Below, piece by piece: positions 15,462-24,699 of a DNA stretch of 33,012 bases. The DNA is taken from positions 1-33,012 of the forward strand of contig CANRPR010000017.1 of NCBI GenBank assembly GCA_947632535.1, read 5' to 3'. A model generated the notes under the pieces. That model worked only from the letters and a program-made list of their open reading frames with translations, searched no databases and was not told where the DNA came from. Source of the stretch: an uncultured Clostridia bacterium (GTDB lineage: Bacteria; Bacillota; Clostridia; TANB77; CAG-508). The translations under genes and the position numbers were made by a program. Numbering within the stretch: the first letter of the stretch is position 1; the number at the start of each line of letters is the position of its first letter.

Positions 15462-16118
15462 TTATTTTAATTTTCTTATTATTTCTGCATAATTTTCTGA
15501 AGAAAGAATTGAATTACCTGCTACTAAAATATTCGCTCCTGCTTCTTTAACTATCTGTGCTGTTTGTTCATTTATTCCTCCATCTACTTGTATATCCACT
15601 TCTAATTCGTTTTTGTTTATATAATCATATGCATTTTGTACCTTTTGTATGGTTTCTGGAATTAATTTTTGTCCACCTTTTCCCGGTTCTACAGTCATTA
15701 CAAGTAATATGTGTATATTGGGTAGTAGGTCGTAAATTTCTTCCGGTTTTGTTTTTGGACTTATTGCTAAACCTACTCGTATGTTGTTTCTTTTAATTTC
15801 GTTAATTAGTTCTAAGATTTCTTCTTTATTTTTTACTGCTTCATAATGAAATGTAATTATATTGGGTTCTAAAGGTATATATTCTTCTATATATTTTTGC
15901 ACATCTTTTACCATTAAATGTACATCTAATGGTGTATTTGATATTTGTTTTATTGTTTCTGCATATTCTAACATTATTTCTTTAGTATTATTTTCTACAA
16001 ATTCACCATCCATTACATCTATATGGAAGTAGTTTGTATGTGCCGCTTCTAGATTATAGAATTTTTTTATTGCTCCCTCTTTTTGTACAGATAGTATTGA
16101 TGTTGATATTTCTACCAT
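15462..16118 (-). CDS. rpe: Ribulose-phosphate 3-epimerase
   Basis: The 218-residue TIM-barrel enzyme interconverts ribulose 5-phosphate and xylulose 5-phosphate in the pentose phosphate pathway. Family motifs are YFHIDVMDGEFV and LDVHLMVKD (metal His/Asp), VEPGKGGQ and IQVDGGI. It starts 7 bases inside the end of rsgA, so the two are translationally coupled; rsgA-rpe order is typical in Firmicutes. Divergence from textbook sequences is moderate (for example Lys in the EPGxGGQ motif). Confidence 0.93.
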   Translation of the reverse strand: MVEISTSILSVQKEGAIKKFYNLEAAHTNYFHIDVMDGEFVENNTKEIMLEYAETIKQISNTPLDVHLMVKDVQKYIEEYIPLEPNIITFHYEAVKNKEEILELINEIKRNNIRVGLAISPKTKPEEIYDLLPNIHILLVMTVEPGKGGQKLIPETIQKVQNAYDYINKNELEVDIQVDGGINEQTAQIVKEAGANILVAGNSILSSENYAEIIRKLK

Positions 16119-16996
16119 TTTCTTTCCTCCATTTCTTTAATTTGTTTGTATATTTGAACATAATTATTGTATCTACACTCATTTATTTTTCCGGTCTCTA
16201 ATGCATTTTTTATACCACAGTCTTCTTCTTTTATATGTGTGCATCCTACAAATTTGCAATCTTTTTCGTATTGTTTAAATTCTATGAAATGTTTGTATAA
16301 TTCTTCTTTTGGTATTTCACTAATCTCGAATGTAGAAAATCCAGGTGTATCTGCTACATATGTATTTTCATTGATTTTATATAATGCAACATTTGTGGTT
16401 GTGTTTTTTCCTTTTTTGTTTTTACTACTTATTTCACCTTGTTTTGTTATTTCTTTTTCAAAAATTGCGTTAAGTAATGTAGATTTTCCAACTCCAGAGT
16501 TTCCAGCAAATGCACTTATATTGCCTTGCAATGCCTGTTTTACTTGATTTATTCCTTCTAAATTTTTTGCATTTGTTAATATAACTGTGTATCCTATTTT
16601 TTCATAAATTTCTTTAATTTGTTCTACTTCTGCTAAGTCTATTTTATTTAAAATTATTGTGGCTTTGATTTTGTAGAAGTCTGCTAATGCAAGTTGCTTA
16701 TCTAGCATTAATAGATCTGGCTTAGGATCTTTGGCAGATAAAACAAATAGTAATTGTGTAAGATTTGCTATTTTGGGCCTTTTGCTGTAATTTGTTCTTG
16801 GATAAATTTTGTTAATGGCTCCTTCGTTTTTTTGCTCATCTATTATTTCTATTTCAACTTTATCTCCAACTACTGGTATTATTTCTTCTTGTTTTAGTTT
16901 GCCTCTAGCATTGCATTTTATTAATGCTTTTTTGGTTTCTACTATATATTGGTTTGATATATTGTTTATAATTATTCCTTGCACTAAGCTTCTCAT
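16112..16996 (-). CDS. rsgA: Ribosome small-subunit-dependent GTPase A
   Basis: The 294-residue protein has an N-terminal OB fold and a circularly permuted GTPase domain, with G4 (ILNKIDLAE) before G1 (GNSGVGKSTLLNA) and G3 (ADTPGFS). It ends in the zinc-binding CKFVGCTHIKEEDC segment. It helps mature the 30S subunit. The ATG at 16996 directly abuts AAAGGG, leaving no spacing; a GTG at 16984 is an alternative. A promoter ends only about 15 bases upstream and a terminator lies before it, so it is at least partly uncoupled from prkC, although the rlmN-prpC-prkC-rsgA-rpe order is conserved. Confidence 0.95.
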   Translation of the reverse strand: MRSLVQGIIINNISNQYIVETKKALIKCNARGKLKQEEIIPVVGDKVEIEIIDEQKNEGAINKIYPRTNYSKRPKIANLTQLLFVLSAKDPKPDLLMLDKQLALADFYKIKATIILNKIDLAEVEQIKEIYEKIGYTVILTNAKNLEGINQVKQALQGNISAFAGNSGVGKSTLLNAIFEKEITKQGEISSKNKKGKNTTTNVALYKINENTYVADTPGFSTFEISEIPKEELYKHFIEFKQYEKDCKFVGCTHIKEEDCGIKNALETGKINECRYNNYVQIYKQIKEMEERKW

Positions 16997-17012
16997 CCCT
17001 TTCTATAAGTGT

Positions 17013-17041
17013 ATTATACATATTTCCAGTAATAATAACAA
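17013..17041 (-). promoter_or_regulatory. rsgA-rpe promoter
   Basis: TTGTTA (17041-17036), a 17-base spacer and perfect TATAAT (17018-17013) on the minus strand. The predicted transcript start leaves only about 10 leader bases before the ATG. Confidence 0.6.
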
Positions 17042-17060
17042 GTATTTGTGGGAATAAAAA

Positions 17061-17089
17061 TAGAGAATATTTTTTATAAATATCCTCTA
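17061..17089 (-). terminator. Terminator after prkC
   Basis: On the minus strand TAGAGGATATTT pairs with AAATATTCTCTA (one G-T) and is followed by TTTTTATT. It lies 25 bases beyond the prkC stop, dividing prkC from rsgA. Confidence 0.75.
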
Positions 17090-17113
17090 CTTTTTGCTAT
17101 TCATTAAATTTTA

Positions 17114-19102
17114 TTATTCAAACATTAATTTCGTTTCTGCATTTAGATTTAGAGTTTTTTGTCTTCCTCCTAATACTCCATCAATGTATACTTTTACAGT
17201 AATTATTCCATATCCTGTTACTGGTACTTGTAGGTTTTCTTTATTTTTTGATACATCGTCTTCATATGCAATATCATTATCGTCTACTGTAACTTTTACT
17301 CTAACCTCTTTGCTTTCTTTACTTGTGGTTGTTGTTACATTGTTAACTTCATTAGTTTGCGTTTCTTTGTATCCACCTGTTATAGATTTTAGGTTTATAA
17401 CTACTGTTCCTGTTTTTAGTTGTTGTATTTTATTAACTGTTATTGTTATTTCAGTTCCTTCGTCAACAGTTGTTCCTGCTTCAATGTCTTGTTTTAATAC
17501 TGTTCCATCATCTTTTGTTTTATCTTCCTGATATATAACTTGCTTTATTTTTAGTCCTGAATCTTCAATTGTTTTTCTTGCATCTGCTTCTGATTTTGTT
17601 ATTACATATGGTACACTAACTTGTTTTATTCCTGTTCCTGTACTTACATGGATTTTTACTAGTTCTCCTGCATTTACTTCTTTTTTCTCTTCTATTTCTT
17701 GGCTTACAACATATCCTTCTTCTACTGTTTTACTTGTTTCTTCTATTACTTCTGCTATTAGATTTGCTGATTCTAATGCTGCAATTGCTTCATTTTTTTG
17801 CATTCCTACTACTTTTGGTACAATTGTTAGTTCTTGACCTTTACTTAATACTATTTCTACTACCGTTTTTTCTTTGACTGTTCCTGTTTCTTTAAACTCA
17901 GGATTTTGTCTTATTACATATCCTTCTGGAGTTTCTGGACTGTATTGTGGTTCCGCTTCTTTATATATTAATCCATTTTCTTCTATTTTCTTTTTCGCTT
18001 CTACGGCTGATAGTCCAACTACATTTGGTATTGGTATATCTTTTTTAGTGCTTAGCTCTAATACTCCCACAGTTATTCCTATTGTCAACATGAATAGAAT
18101 TACTGCTCCCATGAAGGCTGTTAGTATTTTGTGCTTTTTAAACCATTTGAATTTTCCTGTATCTTCTTTTCTTCTATTGTGTTGAGGTTCTTCTTCTTTA
18201 ATTTCAACATCATTCATTGTTGGAATTTTTTGTGTAGGTGAATTTCCTTCATCTTGCATTACTACAAAATCACCATTTGGATTTTTTAATGCCATATTTA
18301 AATCTCTTAACATTTCAGTAGCAGATTGATAACGCAAGTTTACATCTTTTCTCATTGCCTTCATTACAATTTTATTAACTGCTTCTGGAATAGCTGGATT
18401 TAGTTTTATAGGTTCTACTGGTGCTTCTTGCATATGCATTAATGCTATTGAAACAGGAGTATCTGCATCAAAAGGTACTTTTCCTGTTAACATTTCATAT
18501 AATACTACTCCTAATGAGTATAAGTCTGATTTTGCATCTGTGTAACCACCTCTTGCGTGTTCTGGCGAAAAGTAGTGTACTGAGCCTATTGTTGTCCCAA
18601 ATGCTGTAATTGTTGAGTTTGAAACTGCTTTTGCAATTCCAAAGTCTGTTACCTTTGCAACTCCATCTTCTGTAATTATTATATTATGTGGTTTTATGTC
18701 TCTATGTACTATATTGTTTTTATGAGCTGTTTCTAGTGCAGATGCAATTTGTATTGCAACTTTTACACTCCATTTCCATGATAGTGCTCCATCTTCTGTT
18801 ATAACTTGCTTTAAGGTTTTTCCTTGTATTAGTTCCATTACTATGTAGTATAAATTACCTTCATTTCCTACATCATAAACTGAAACTATATTTGGATGTG
18901 TAAGACTTGCAGCTGCTTGTGCTTCTGTATTAAATCTTTTTATAAATTCTTCATCTGTAGTAAATTCCTCTCTTAATACCTTTACAGCTACATAGCGATT
19001 TAATACATGACATTTTGCTTTATATACTGTTGCCATTCCGCCATTTCCAATTCTTTCTATTATCTCATATCTGTTTCCTAAAAGTCTTCCCTCTAAATTC
19101 AT
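17114..19102 (-). CDS. prkC: Serine/threonine kinase with PASTA repeats (PrkC/Stk1 type)
   Basis: The 662-residue membrane kinase has an N-terminal kinase domain (about 12-275) with a glycine loop, VAVKVL Lys41, HRDIKPHN with Asp135 and DFGIAK (153-158). A juxtamembrane linker leads to one membrane helix at about 327-350. Three PASTA domains follow (from IPNVVGLS, VPKVVGMQ and VPYVITKS, each 65-70 residues). The last 85 residues are a Thr/Val-rich beta region with no name. PASTA domains sense muropeptides or lipid II, coupling cell-wall state to phosphorylation and germination. prpC lies 22 bases upstream in the same operon and removes its phosphates. Three PASTA units fits typical Firmicute kinases. 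Confidence 0.95.
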   Translation of the reverse strand: MNLEGRLLGNRYEIIERIGNGGMATVYKAKCHVLNRYVAVKVLREEFTTDEEFIKRFNTEAQAAASLTHPNIVSVYDVGNEGNLYYIVMELIQGKTLKQVITEDGALSWKWSVKVAIQIASALETAHKNNIVHRDIKPHNIIITEDGVAKVTDFGIAKAVSNSTITAFGTTIGSVHYFSPEHARGGYTDAKSDLYSLGVVLYEMLTGKVPFDADTPVSIALMHMQEAPVEPIKLNPAIPEAVNKIVMKAMRKDVNLRYQSATEMLRDLNMALKNPNGDFVVMQDEGNSPTQKIPTMNDVEIKEEEPQHNRRKEDTGKFKWFKKHKILTAFMGAVILFMLTIGITVGVLELSTKKDIPIPNVVGLSAVEAKKKIEENGLIYKEAEPQYSPETPEGYVIRQNPEFKETGTVKEKTVVEIVLSKGQELTIVPKVVGMQKNEAIAALESANLIAEVIEETSKTVEEGYVVSQEIEEKKEVNAGELVKIHVSTGTGIKQVSVPYVITKSEADARKTIEDSGLKIKQVIYQEDKTKDDGTVLKQDIEAGTTVDEGTEITITVNKIQQLKTGTVVINLKSITGGYKETQTNEVNNVTTTTSKESKEVRVKVTVDDNDIAYEDDVSKNKENLQVPVTGYGIITVKVYIDGVLGGRQKTLNLNAETKLMFE

Positions 19103-19124
19103 TCTAACATCTCTCCTTAGATTT

Positions 19125-19856
19125 TTAATTGTTGTGTAAAATAATTACTGTTATATTATCGTATCCACCTAATTCATTCGCAATTTGAATTAGATTTTTC
19201 GTTGCATTCTTTATGTCGAGTTTTATACATTCATATATTTCTTCATCTTGTATCATATTAGTTAGCCCATCTGATGAAATTATAATAATATCATCTTTTA
19301 AGAAACCTTTTACCAGTACATCTGGTTCAACATATGAAGTACATCCTAAAGCTTTTATTAACATATTTTTTTTAGGATGATAATATGCTTCTTCTTTAGT
19401 TATTGTTCCATCCTTAACTAGTTTTTCAACATAGCTATGATCTTGTGTTAATTTTCGCATAAATTCTTTTCTAATTCTATATACTCTGCTATCTCCAACA
19501 TGACCAATATATATCTTATTATTATATATTAAGCAAACTTCTAAAGTAGTACCCATTCCTTCTAAATCTTTATTTTCTTTTGATTTTTCATAAACTACCA
19601 TGTTTGCATATTCTATTGCACTTTTTATTAGTTTAAGTATGCTTTCTTTATCATGCTCTATTGAATCAAAATTTGATTCTAGATATCCTTTTGCTGCAGT
19701 TGTTGCCAATTTGCTAGCAATTTCTCCACCCTTGTAGCCTCCCATTCCATCTGCTAAAATGTATAGTTTTAATGGGGATGTTTCGTCTGCCACATAGTAA
19801 TAATCTTGATTCATATCTCTTGCTTTACCAATGTCTGTATTAGCATAAACGTGCAT
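19125..19856 (-). CDS. prpC: PP2C-family protein phosphatase (PrpC/Stp1)
   Basis: The 243-residue phosphatase carries PP2C metal-binding motifs: RDMNQDYYYV, ILADGMGGYKGGE, GMGTTLEVCLI, GHVGDSRVYRI, ISSDGLTNM and a terminal GGYDNITVII. It is the cognate phosphatase of the PASTA kinase encoded next. It lies 12 bases after rlmN and 22 bases before prkC, the common Firmicute order, and is full length. Confidence 0.95.
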   Translation of the reverse strand: MHVYANTDIGKARDMNQDYYYVADETSPLKLYILADGMGGYKGGEIASKLATTAAKGYLESNFDSIEHDKESILKLIKSAIEYANMVVYEKSKENKDLEGMGTTLEVCLIYNNKIYIGHVGDSRVYRIRKEFMRKLTQDHSYVEKLVKDGTITKEEAYYHPKKNMLIKALGCTSYVEPDVLVKGFLKDDIIIISSDGLTNMIQDEEIYECIKLDIKNATKNLIQIANELGGYDNITVIILHNN

Positions 19857-19868
19857 TTAATCACCTCT

Positions 19869-20888
19869 CTATAGATTCTTTCTTCTTAGTTGTCCACATG
19901 CTGCATCAATATCTGAACCTAACTCTCTTCTAATTGTTGCTATTATTCCATTATCATTTAGATAGTCTCTAAATTTTATAATATTTTCATTCGTACTTTT
20001 TATATAAACACCATTTTCAATTTTGTTAATTGGTATTAAATTTACATGACATAGCATACCTTTTAGTAATTTTACTAACCTTTTTGCATCTTCTAAATTA
20101 TCATTATTATCCTTTGCTAAAGCATATTCAAAAGATATTCTTCTATTCGTTTTTTCTATATAATCTTTACACGCTTTTATTAGTTCTTCTAACGGATATA
20201 CTGTGTTTACTGGCATCATTGCACTTCTTTTTTCGTTTGTAGTTGCATGTAATGATATAGATAGTGTGCATTGTAAGTCCTCATTTGCTAAATCGTATAT
20301 TTTAGGTACTATTCCACTTGTTGATATGCTTATGTGCCTTGCTCCTATGTTTAATCCCTTTTGGTTGTTTAATATTCTTATTGCTGTTATTACATTTTCG
20401 TAATTATCTAATGGTTCACCTATTCCCATAAATACTACATTTGATATTTTTACATTTTCATCTCTTTGTACTGCTAGAATTTGTTCTACTATTTCTCCAG
20501 AAGTAAGGTTCCTTACAAATTTTATTCCTGTAGATGCACAAAATTTGCAACCCATTTTGCATCCTACTTGTGTTGAAACACATATCGATTTTCCATATTT
20601 GTACTCCATTAGCACTGTTTCAATTGCATTTCCATCTAATATATCGAATAAATATTTTTTTGTGCCGTCTGCTGATTCTTGTTTTTTTATGATTTTGTAT
20701 GTGCACATTGTAAAGTTTTCTTCTAGTTTTTGCCTTAATTCTAATGATAGATTAGTCATCTCACTAAAGCTTGTAATATTAGTAGTGTAAAGCCATTTAA
20801 ATACTTGTTCTGCTCTATATGGTTTTTCATTCATACTAATAAACTCTTGTTTTAGTTGCTCTAGATTATAGTCTTTTATATTTTTCAT
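19869..20888 (-). CDS. rlmN: Dual-specificity 23S rRNA/tRNA adenine-C2 methyltransferase
   Basis: This 339-residue radical-SAM enzyme has the CxxxCxxC cluster (Cys110, Cys114, Cys117 in GCKMGCKFC), a downstream GEPLDN motif and the methyl-carrying Cys331 near the end. It methylates A2503 of 23S rRNA and A37 of some tRNAs. Its ribosome-binding site is weak (GAAAGAAG). It heads the rlmN-prpC-prkC operon, with a promoter 35 to 60 bases upstream. Confidence 0.95.
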   Translation of the reverse strand: MKNIKDYNLEQLKQEFISMNEKPYRAEQVFKWLYTTNITSFSEMTNLSLELRQKLEENFTMCTYKIIKKQESADGTKKYLFDILDGNAIETVLMEYKYGKSICVSTQVGCKMGCKFCASTGIKFVRNLTSGEIVEQILAVQRDENVKISNVVFMGIGEPLDNYENVITAIRILNNQKGLNIGARHISISTSGIVPKIYDLANEDLQCTLSISLHATTNEKRSAMMPVNTVYPLEELIKACKDYIEKTNRRISFEYALAKDNNDNLEDAKRLVKLLKGMLCHVNLIPINKIENGVYIKSTNENIIKFRDYLNDNGIIATIRRELGSDIDAACGQLRRKNL

Positions 20889-20921
20889 ATTTCTTCTTTC
20901 TATAATTGTAATTTTATATAT

Positions 20922-20950
20922 CTTATATCATAAAGTGTATAATTTTTCAA
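20922..20950 (-). promoter_or_regulatory. rlmN operon promoter
   Basis: TTGAAA (20950-20945), a 17-base spacer and TATAAG (20927-20922) on the minus strand. Confidence 0.55.
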
Positions 20951-21018
20951 GTATTTTTGAAATATTACATATGTTCCTTAAACATTCCTTAAATATTGTA
21001 ACTTTTTTGTGATTTTGT

Positions 21019-21047
21019 TTGACTATAAGCACTTTTTGAGTTATGAT
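21019..21047 (+). promoter_or_regulatory. clpE-like gene promoter
   Basis: TTGACT (21019-21024), a 17-base spacer and TATGAT (21042-21047); an overlapping TATAAT at 21049 has a poor spacing. No convincing CtsR heptamer tandem (GGTCAAA type) or HrcA CIRCE element is visible. Confidence 0.6.
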
Positions 21048-21088
21048 ATATAATATTATAAAAATGTAAAAAAGGAGATTTTATATAT

Positions 21089-23404
21089 ATGTTATGTTCA
21101 ATATGTAAGAAGAATGTTGCAATTATATTTACAAATAAGCAAGATGAAAAAGGAAATTCTTCTTTAGAGGGTTATTGCTATAACTGTGCTAAAGAAAAGG
21201 GAATTAATCCTCTACAGGTTTTGTCTGAACAATCTCGATTGCTTGATACTGATAACATAAATTTAGAAGATATGACAAGCCAATTTGAATCTATTTTTAA
21301 AGATTTAACTGAAAATTTAGGTAATGATAATTCTGCTGACGGACCTACTCCGAATGCAATTCCTATTGGAGCAATTTTTAGTAATATTTTAGATAATAAT
21401 TCTAATCCAAAATCGGATTCTGAGAATTCACAGAAATCTAATAATTCTAATAGGAAAATTAAAGTAGAAAAAAAGCCTAAACAAAAGGCAACTAAGTATT
21501 TAGATACCTATGGAACGAATTTAACTTCTAAGGCAAAAAATAATCAATTGGATGTTGTAATTGGTAGGGATAAAGAAATTGAAAGAATTACTCAGATTTT
21601 AAATAGGCGTTCTAAAAATAATCCTTGTTTAATTGGTGAACCTGGTGTTGGTAAAACTGCTATTGCTCAAGGATTAGCAATAAAAATTGCAAATCAAAAG
21701 GTGCCTCCAAAATTATTAAATAAGGAAGTATATTTGTTAGATATGACTGCTGTAATTGCTGGTACACAATTTAGAGGTCAATTCGAGGCTCGTATGAAAG
21801 CTATTATTGATGAATGTAAGTCTTTGGGTAATATTATTTTGGTTATTGATGAAATTCATAATATAATGGGAGCTGGTGATTCTGAAAACGCAATGAATGC
21901 AGCTAATATTTTAAAGCCATCTCTTGCAAATGGGGAGATTCAATTAATTGGTACTACTACTTTGAGGGAATATAGGAAGTACATTGAAAAAGATGCCGCT
22001 TTGGAAAGAAGGTTTCAACCTGTTTTAGTTGAAGAACCATCTATTGAAGATAGTATAGGTATTTTAGAGGGTATTAAAAAATATTATGAGGATTTTCATA
22101 AAGTAAAAATTTCAAATGATGTTATTAGGCAAACTGTTATAATGTCTGAAAAATACATTCATGACAGATTTTTACCTGATAAGGCAATTGATGTTCTTGA
22201 TGAAGCTTGTTCAAAGATTAATTTAAATAATAAGGATTTATATAAATTAGAAATTTTAAGGAATGAATTAAAAATTGTCCAAGAGCAAAAAGAAGAAGCT
22301 GCCGATGCCGATTCTACTGAAGATTATCAAAAGGCAGCAGATTTAAAGACTAAAGAATGTCAACTTCAAGATCAAATTAATTTGCTTGTAAGTAAATTAA
22401 AACCAAAACAACTTACTTCTCAAGATATTGCCTTAGTAATTGAGCATTGGACAAAAATACCTGTGCAGAAAATTACAGAAGCTGAAACACAAAAGTTGTT
22501 AAATTTAGAGAAGAACTTACATAAGAGAATTGTAGGTCAATCTGAAGCTGTAGATGCTGTTTCTAAGGCTATTAGAAGAAATCGTGCTGGATTAAAAAGC
22601 ACTAAAAGACCACCTTCTTTTATATTTGTTGGTCCAACAGGTGTAGGAAAAACTGAACTTGCAAAATCTCTTGCTTTTGAAATGTTTGGTAAGGAGGATT
22701 CAATTATTAGAATTGATATGTCTGAATATATGGAAAGTCATTCTACTTCAAAATTAATTGGTGCACCTCCTGGATATGTAGGCTATGACGATGCAGGACA
22801 ATTGACAGAAAAGGTAAAAAGAAATCCTTATTCTATAATTTTATTAGACGAAATTGAAAAGGCTCATCCTGATGTGTTTAACATACTTCTACAAATTTTA
22901 GACGATGGTAGATTAACAGATAGTCAAGGCAATACTATAAGTTTTGAAAATACTATTATTATCATGACATCTAATGCTGGTTCTAATTTAAATAATAACT
23001 CTATTGGTTTTGGTCATGGCAATACTAGTATAAATAAAGGAAAAATTTTAGATAGTTTGAAAGAGGTATTTAGACCTGAATTTTTAAACCGTATAGATGA
23101 AATTGTCGTTTTTGATAGCTTAAATAAGGATCAGTTATTAGAAATAGTAGATTTAATGTTAGCAGATACTCAAAAAGCATTATCTGATAAGAATATTATT
23201 TTAAATGTTTCTACTGATGCTAAAGAATTTTTACTAAAGAATGGAACTGACTATAAGTATGGTGCTCGTCCTTTACGACGTGCTATACAAAGATATTTAG
23301 AAGATGAACTTTCTGAAATGATTTTGCGTGGCACTTTAAATAATGGTGATACTGTATTTGTAAATTGTTCTGAAGATAGATTGAACTTTAAAATGGAGGA
23401 ATAA
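21089..23404 (+). CDS. clpE: ClpE-like AAA+ unfoldase (Clp ATPase, zinc-finger N-terminus)
   Basis: The 771-residue protein has an N-terminal CxxC pair (Cys3/Cys6 and Cys30/Cys33, zinc-ribbon spacing) instead of the Clp_N double repeat. A low-complexity Asn/Ser-rich linker (about 100-135) follows. Two AAA+ modules carry Walker A GEPGVGKTA near residue 183 and GPTGVGKTE near 515, with Walker B ILVIDEIHN and IILLDEIEK. A middle/UVR-like coiled segment (about 395-440, DYQKAADLKTKECQLQDQ) separates them. The C-terminal ClpB-D2 domain is intact. This resembles ClpE more than ClpC, but annotation pipelines might say ClpC. It would unfold substrates for ClpP, which is not encoded here. pgsA follows with a one-base overlap. 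Confidence 0.85.
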   Translation: MLCSICKKNVAIIFTNKQDEKGNSSLEGYCYNCAKEKGINPLQVLSEQSRLLDTDNINLEDMTSQFESIFKDLTENLGNDNSADGPTPNAIPIGAIFSNILDNNSNPKSDSENSQKSNNSNRKIKVEKKPKQKATKYLDTYGTNLTSKAKNNQLDVVIGRDKEIERITQILNRRSKNNPCLIGEPGVGKTAIAQGLAIKIANQKVPPKLLNKEVYLLDMTAVIAGTQFRGQFEARMKAIIDECKSLGNIILVIDEIHNIMGAGDSENAMNAANILKPSLANGEIQLIGTTTLREYRKYIEKDAALERRFQPVLVEEPSIEDSIGILEGIKKYYEDFHKVKISNDVIRQTVIMSEKYIHDRFLPDKAIDVLDEACSKINLNNKDLYKLEILRNELKIVQEQKEEAADADSTEDYQKAADLKTKECQLQDQINLLVSKLKPKQLTSQDIALVIEHWTKIPVQKITEAETQKLLNLEKNLHKRIVGQSEAVDAVSKAIRRNRAGLKSTKRPPSFIFVGPTGVGKTELAKSLAFEMFGKEDSIIRIDMSEYMESHSTSKLIGAPPGYVGYDDAGQLTEKVKRNPYSIILLDEIEKAHPDVFNILLQILDDGRLTDSQGNTISFENTIIIMTSNAGSNLNNNSIGFGHGNTSINKGKILDSLKEVFRPEFLNRIDEIVVFDSLNKDQLLEIVDLMLADTQKALSDKNIILNVSTDAKEFLLKNGTDYKYGARPLRRAIQRYLEDELSEMILRGTLNNGDTVFVNCSEDRLNFKMEE

Positions 23405-23406
23405 TG

Positions 23407-24003
23407 ATGTTTAAACATATACCTAATATATTAACAATCATTAGATTTTTCTTGGTACCAATTATTCTGTTTTTATTGTTTACGGATAATTATATACTAG
23501 CTTTTGCTTTTTTAACCTTATCTGGTATAACAGATATTTTGGATGGATTTATTGCAAGAAAATTTAATCTTATTACCAATTTTGGAAAGTTAATGGATCC
23601 TTTAGCTGATAAAGTTACTCAAATTTCAATATTATCAGTTTTAGCAATTCAAGACATTATACCTATGTGGATTTTGGTAATTGTTATACTAAAAGAGTTT
23701 TTAATGATTTCTGGTGCTTCATTTTTATATGGAAAAGAATTGGTGGTATCTAGCAAATGGTATGGAAAATTATCTACAGTAATATTTTATATTGCAATTG
23801 TATGTTCATTATTCATTCGTCAGTTTAATTTGAATTTGCTAAAACATCCAGAATATAGCATGTCTAGTTTGCCTAATTTTGACCAATATATATATTATTT
23901 AGCATTAATTGCTACTATATTTTCTTTATTAATGTATTTTCATACATTTTATCAAAAAGGATATTTAAAAAAGGAAAATTTGAAGATAGCAGATAAAAAT
24001 TAA
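23407..24003 (+). CDS. pgsA: CDP-diacylglycerol-glycerol-3-phosphate 3-phosphatidyltransferase
   Basis: The 198-residue integral membrane protein has the CDP-alcohol phosphotransferase signature with catalytic Asp residues in ILDGFIARKFN and GKLMDPLADK. It commits CDP-diacylglycerol to phosphatidylglycerol. Five to six hydrophobic stretches fit the family, and the overall length is normal. Two adjacent ATGs (23404, 23407) exist; GGAGG 7 bases before the second favours it. A strong hairpin follows. Cotranscription with the Clp ATPase is likely but the functional link is not obvious. Confidence 0.9.
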   Translation: MFKHIPNILTIIRFFLVPIILFLLFTDNYILAFAFLTLSGITDILDGFIARKFNLITNFGKLMDPLADKVTQISILSVLAIQDIIPMWILVIVILKEFLMISGASFLYGKELVVSSKWYGKLSTVIFYIAIVCSLFIRQFNLNLLKHPEYSMSSLPNFDQYIYYLALIATIFSLLMYFHTFYQKGYLKKENLKIADKN

Positions 24004-24030
24004 AAATAAATTTTTTGTTTAAACTATGAT

Positions 24031-24065
24031 AAAGTGATTTTACCTATATTGTAAAATCACTTTTT
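24031..24065 (+). terminator. Terminator of pgsA
   Basis: AAAGTGATTTTAC pairs perfectly over 13 bp with GTAAAATCACTTT, followed by T's. The A-rich flank means it could also work for the converging bofC-like gene. Confidence 0.85.
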
Positions 24066-24066
24066 G

Positions 24067-24630
24067 TTATTCATAATCTTCTAATTTACTGTTTAATTCC
24101 TGTAATCCATATACAAAAATCCCTTCATTTATTTCCATTTTGTCATTTTCAGTTAGATATTCGACTGCTATACCAGTTAATTCTTTTAAACTTTCATTCC
24201 CGTCCTGATTAACCCAATATACTGCTATATATCCATCCTTTTTTCTTAATACATAGTGTTGATCACAATTTCCTTCTTCTTCTGATTTTAATATTACTTG
24301 TTCTGTATTGAACTTTTTTACTACATAGTCCGAATATAGTTCTTGTATTTGTTTTTCTGTCATGTTTACTATTTCACTTGGTATTTCAACATAATCGACT
24401 GTTGTATGTCCGCATCCTTTATAATGCCTTTCTATAATAAATTCTGTATTAGGAGTAATTTTTTCTTCTTGAGAATTCACTTGCTGTAACATTATATTCC
24501 TTCCTTCTTCTGATACTTGTTCCTCCGAAATTTCAGATACTGCTGAGTTATATATAAGTATTCCCATAAATATAGAAATAAGTAATAAAAAAACAACTGC
24601 GATAAACATTAAAATAGTTTTTTTCATCAT
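24067..24630 (-). CDS. BofC-like membrane-anchored protein
   Basis: The 187-residue protein has one N-terminal membrane helix (about 5-28) and an external region. A central FIIERHYKGCGHTTVDYVE segment precedes a C-terminal domain of about 60 residues (YVLRKKDGYIAVYWVNQDG, ending in IFVYGLQELNSKLEDYE). The end resembles the BofC C-terminal domain from memory. BofC in Bacillus is a forespore-secreted regulator of SpoIVB signalling in sigma-K checkpoint control. Other clostridial proteins carry the same domain with unknown roles. GGAAGGAGAG precedes tandem ATGs. It follows comEC on the same strand and may be cotranscribed. Confidence 0.7.
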   Translation of the reverse strand: MMKKTILMFIAVVFLLLISIFMGILIYNSAVSEISEEQVSEEGRNIMLQQVNSQEEKITPNTEFIIERHYKGCGHTTVDYVEIPSEIVNMTEKQIQELYSDYVVKKFNTEQVILKSEEEGNCDQHYVLRKKDGYIAVYWVNQDGNESLKELTGIAVEYLTENDKMEINEGIFVYGLQELNSKLEDYE

Positions 24631-24699
24631 ATCTCTCCTTCCGCTTAATTATATTATTGACATTTTTTTTGCGTTTATACATTCTGCTTTGATATGAAA

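Noticed and set aside
21001-21060. CtsR operator upstream of the ClpE-like gene
   Set aside because: TTTGACT occurs once, but the second heptamer at the right spacing is missing.
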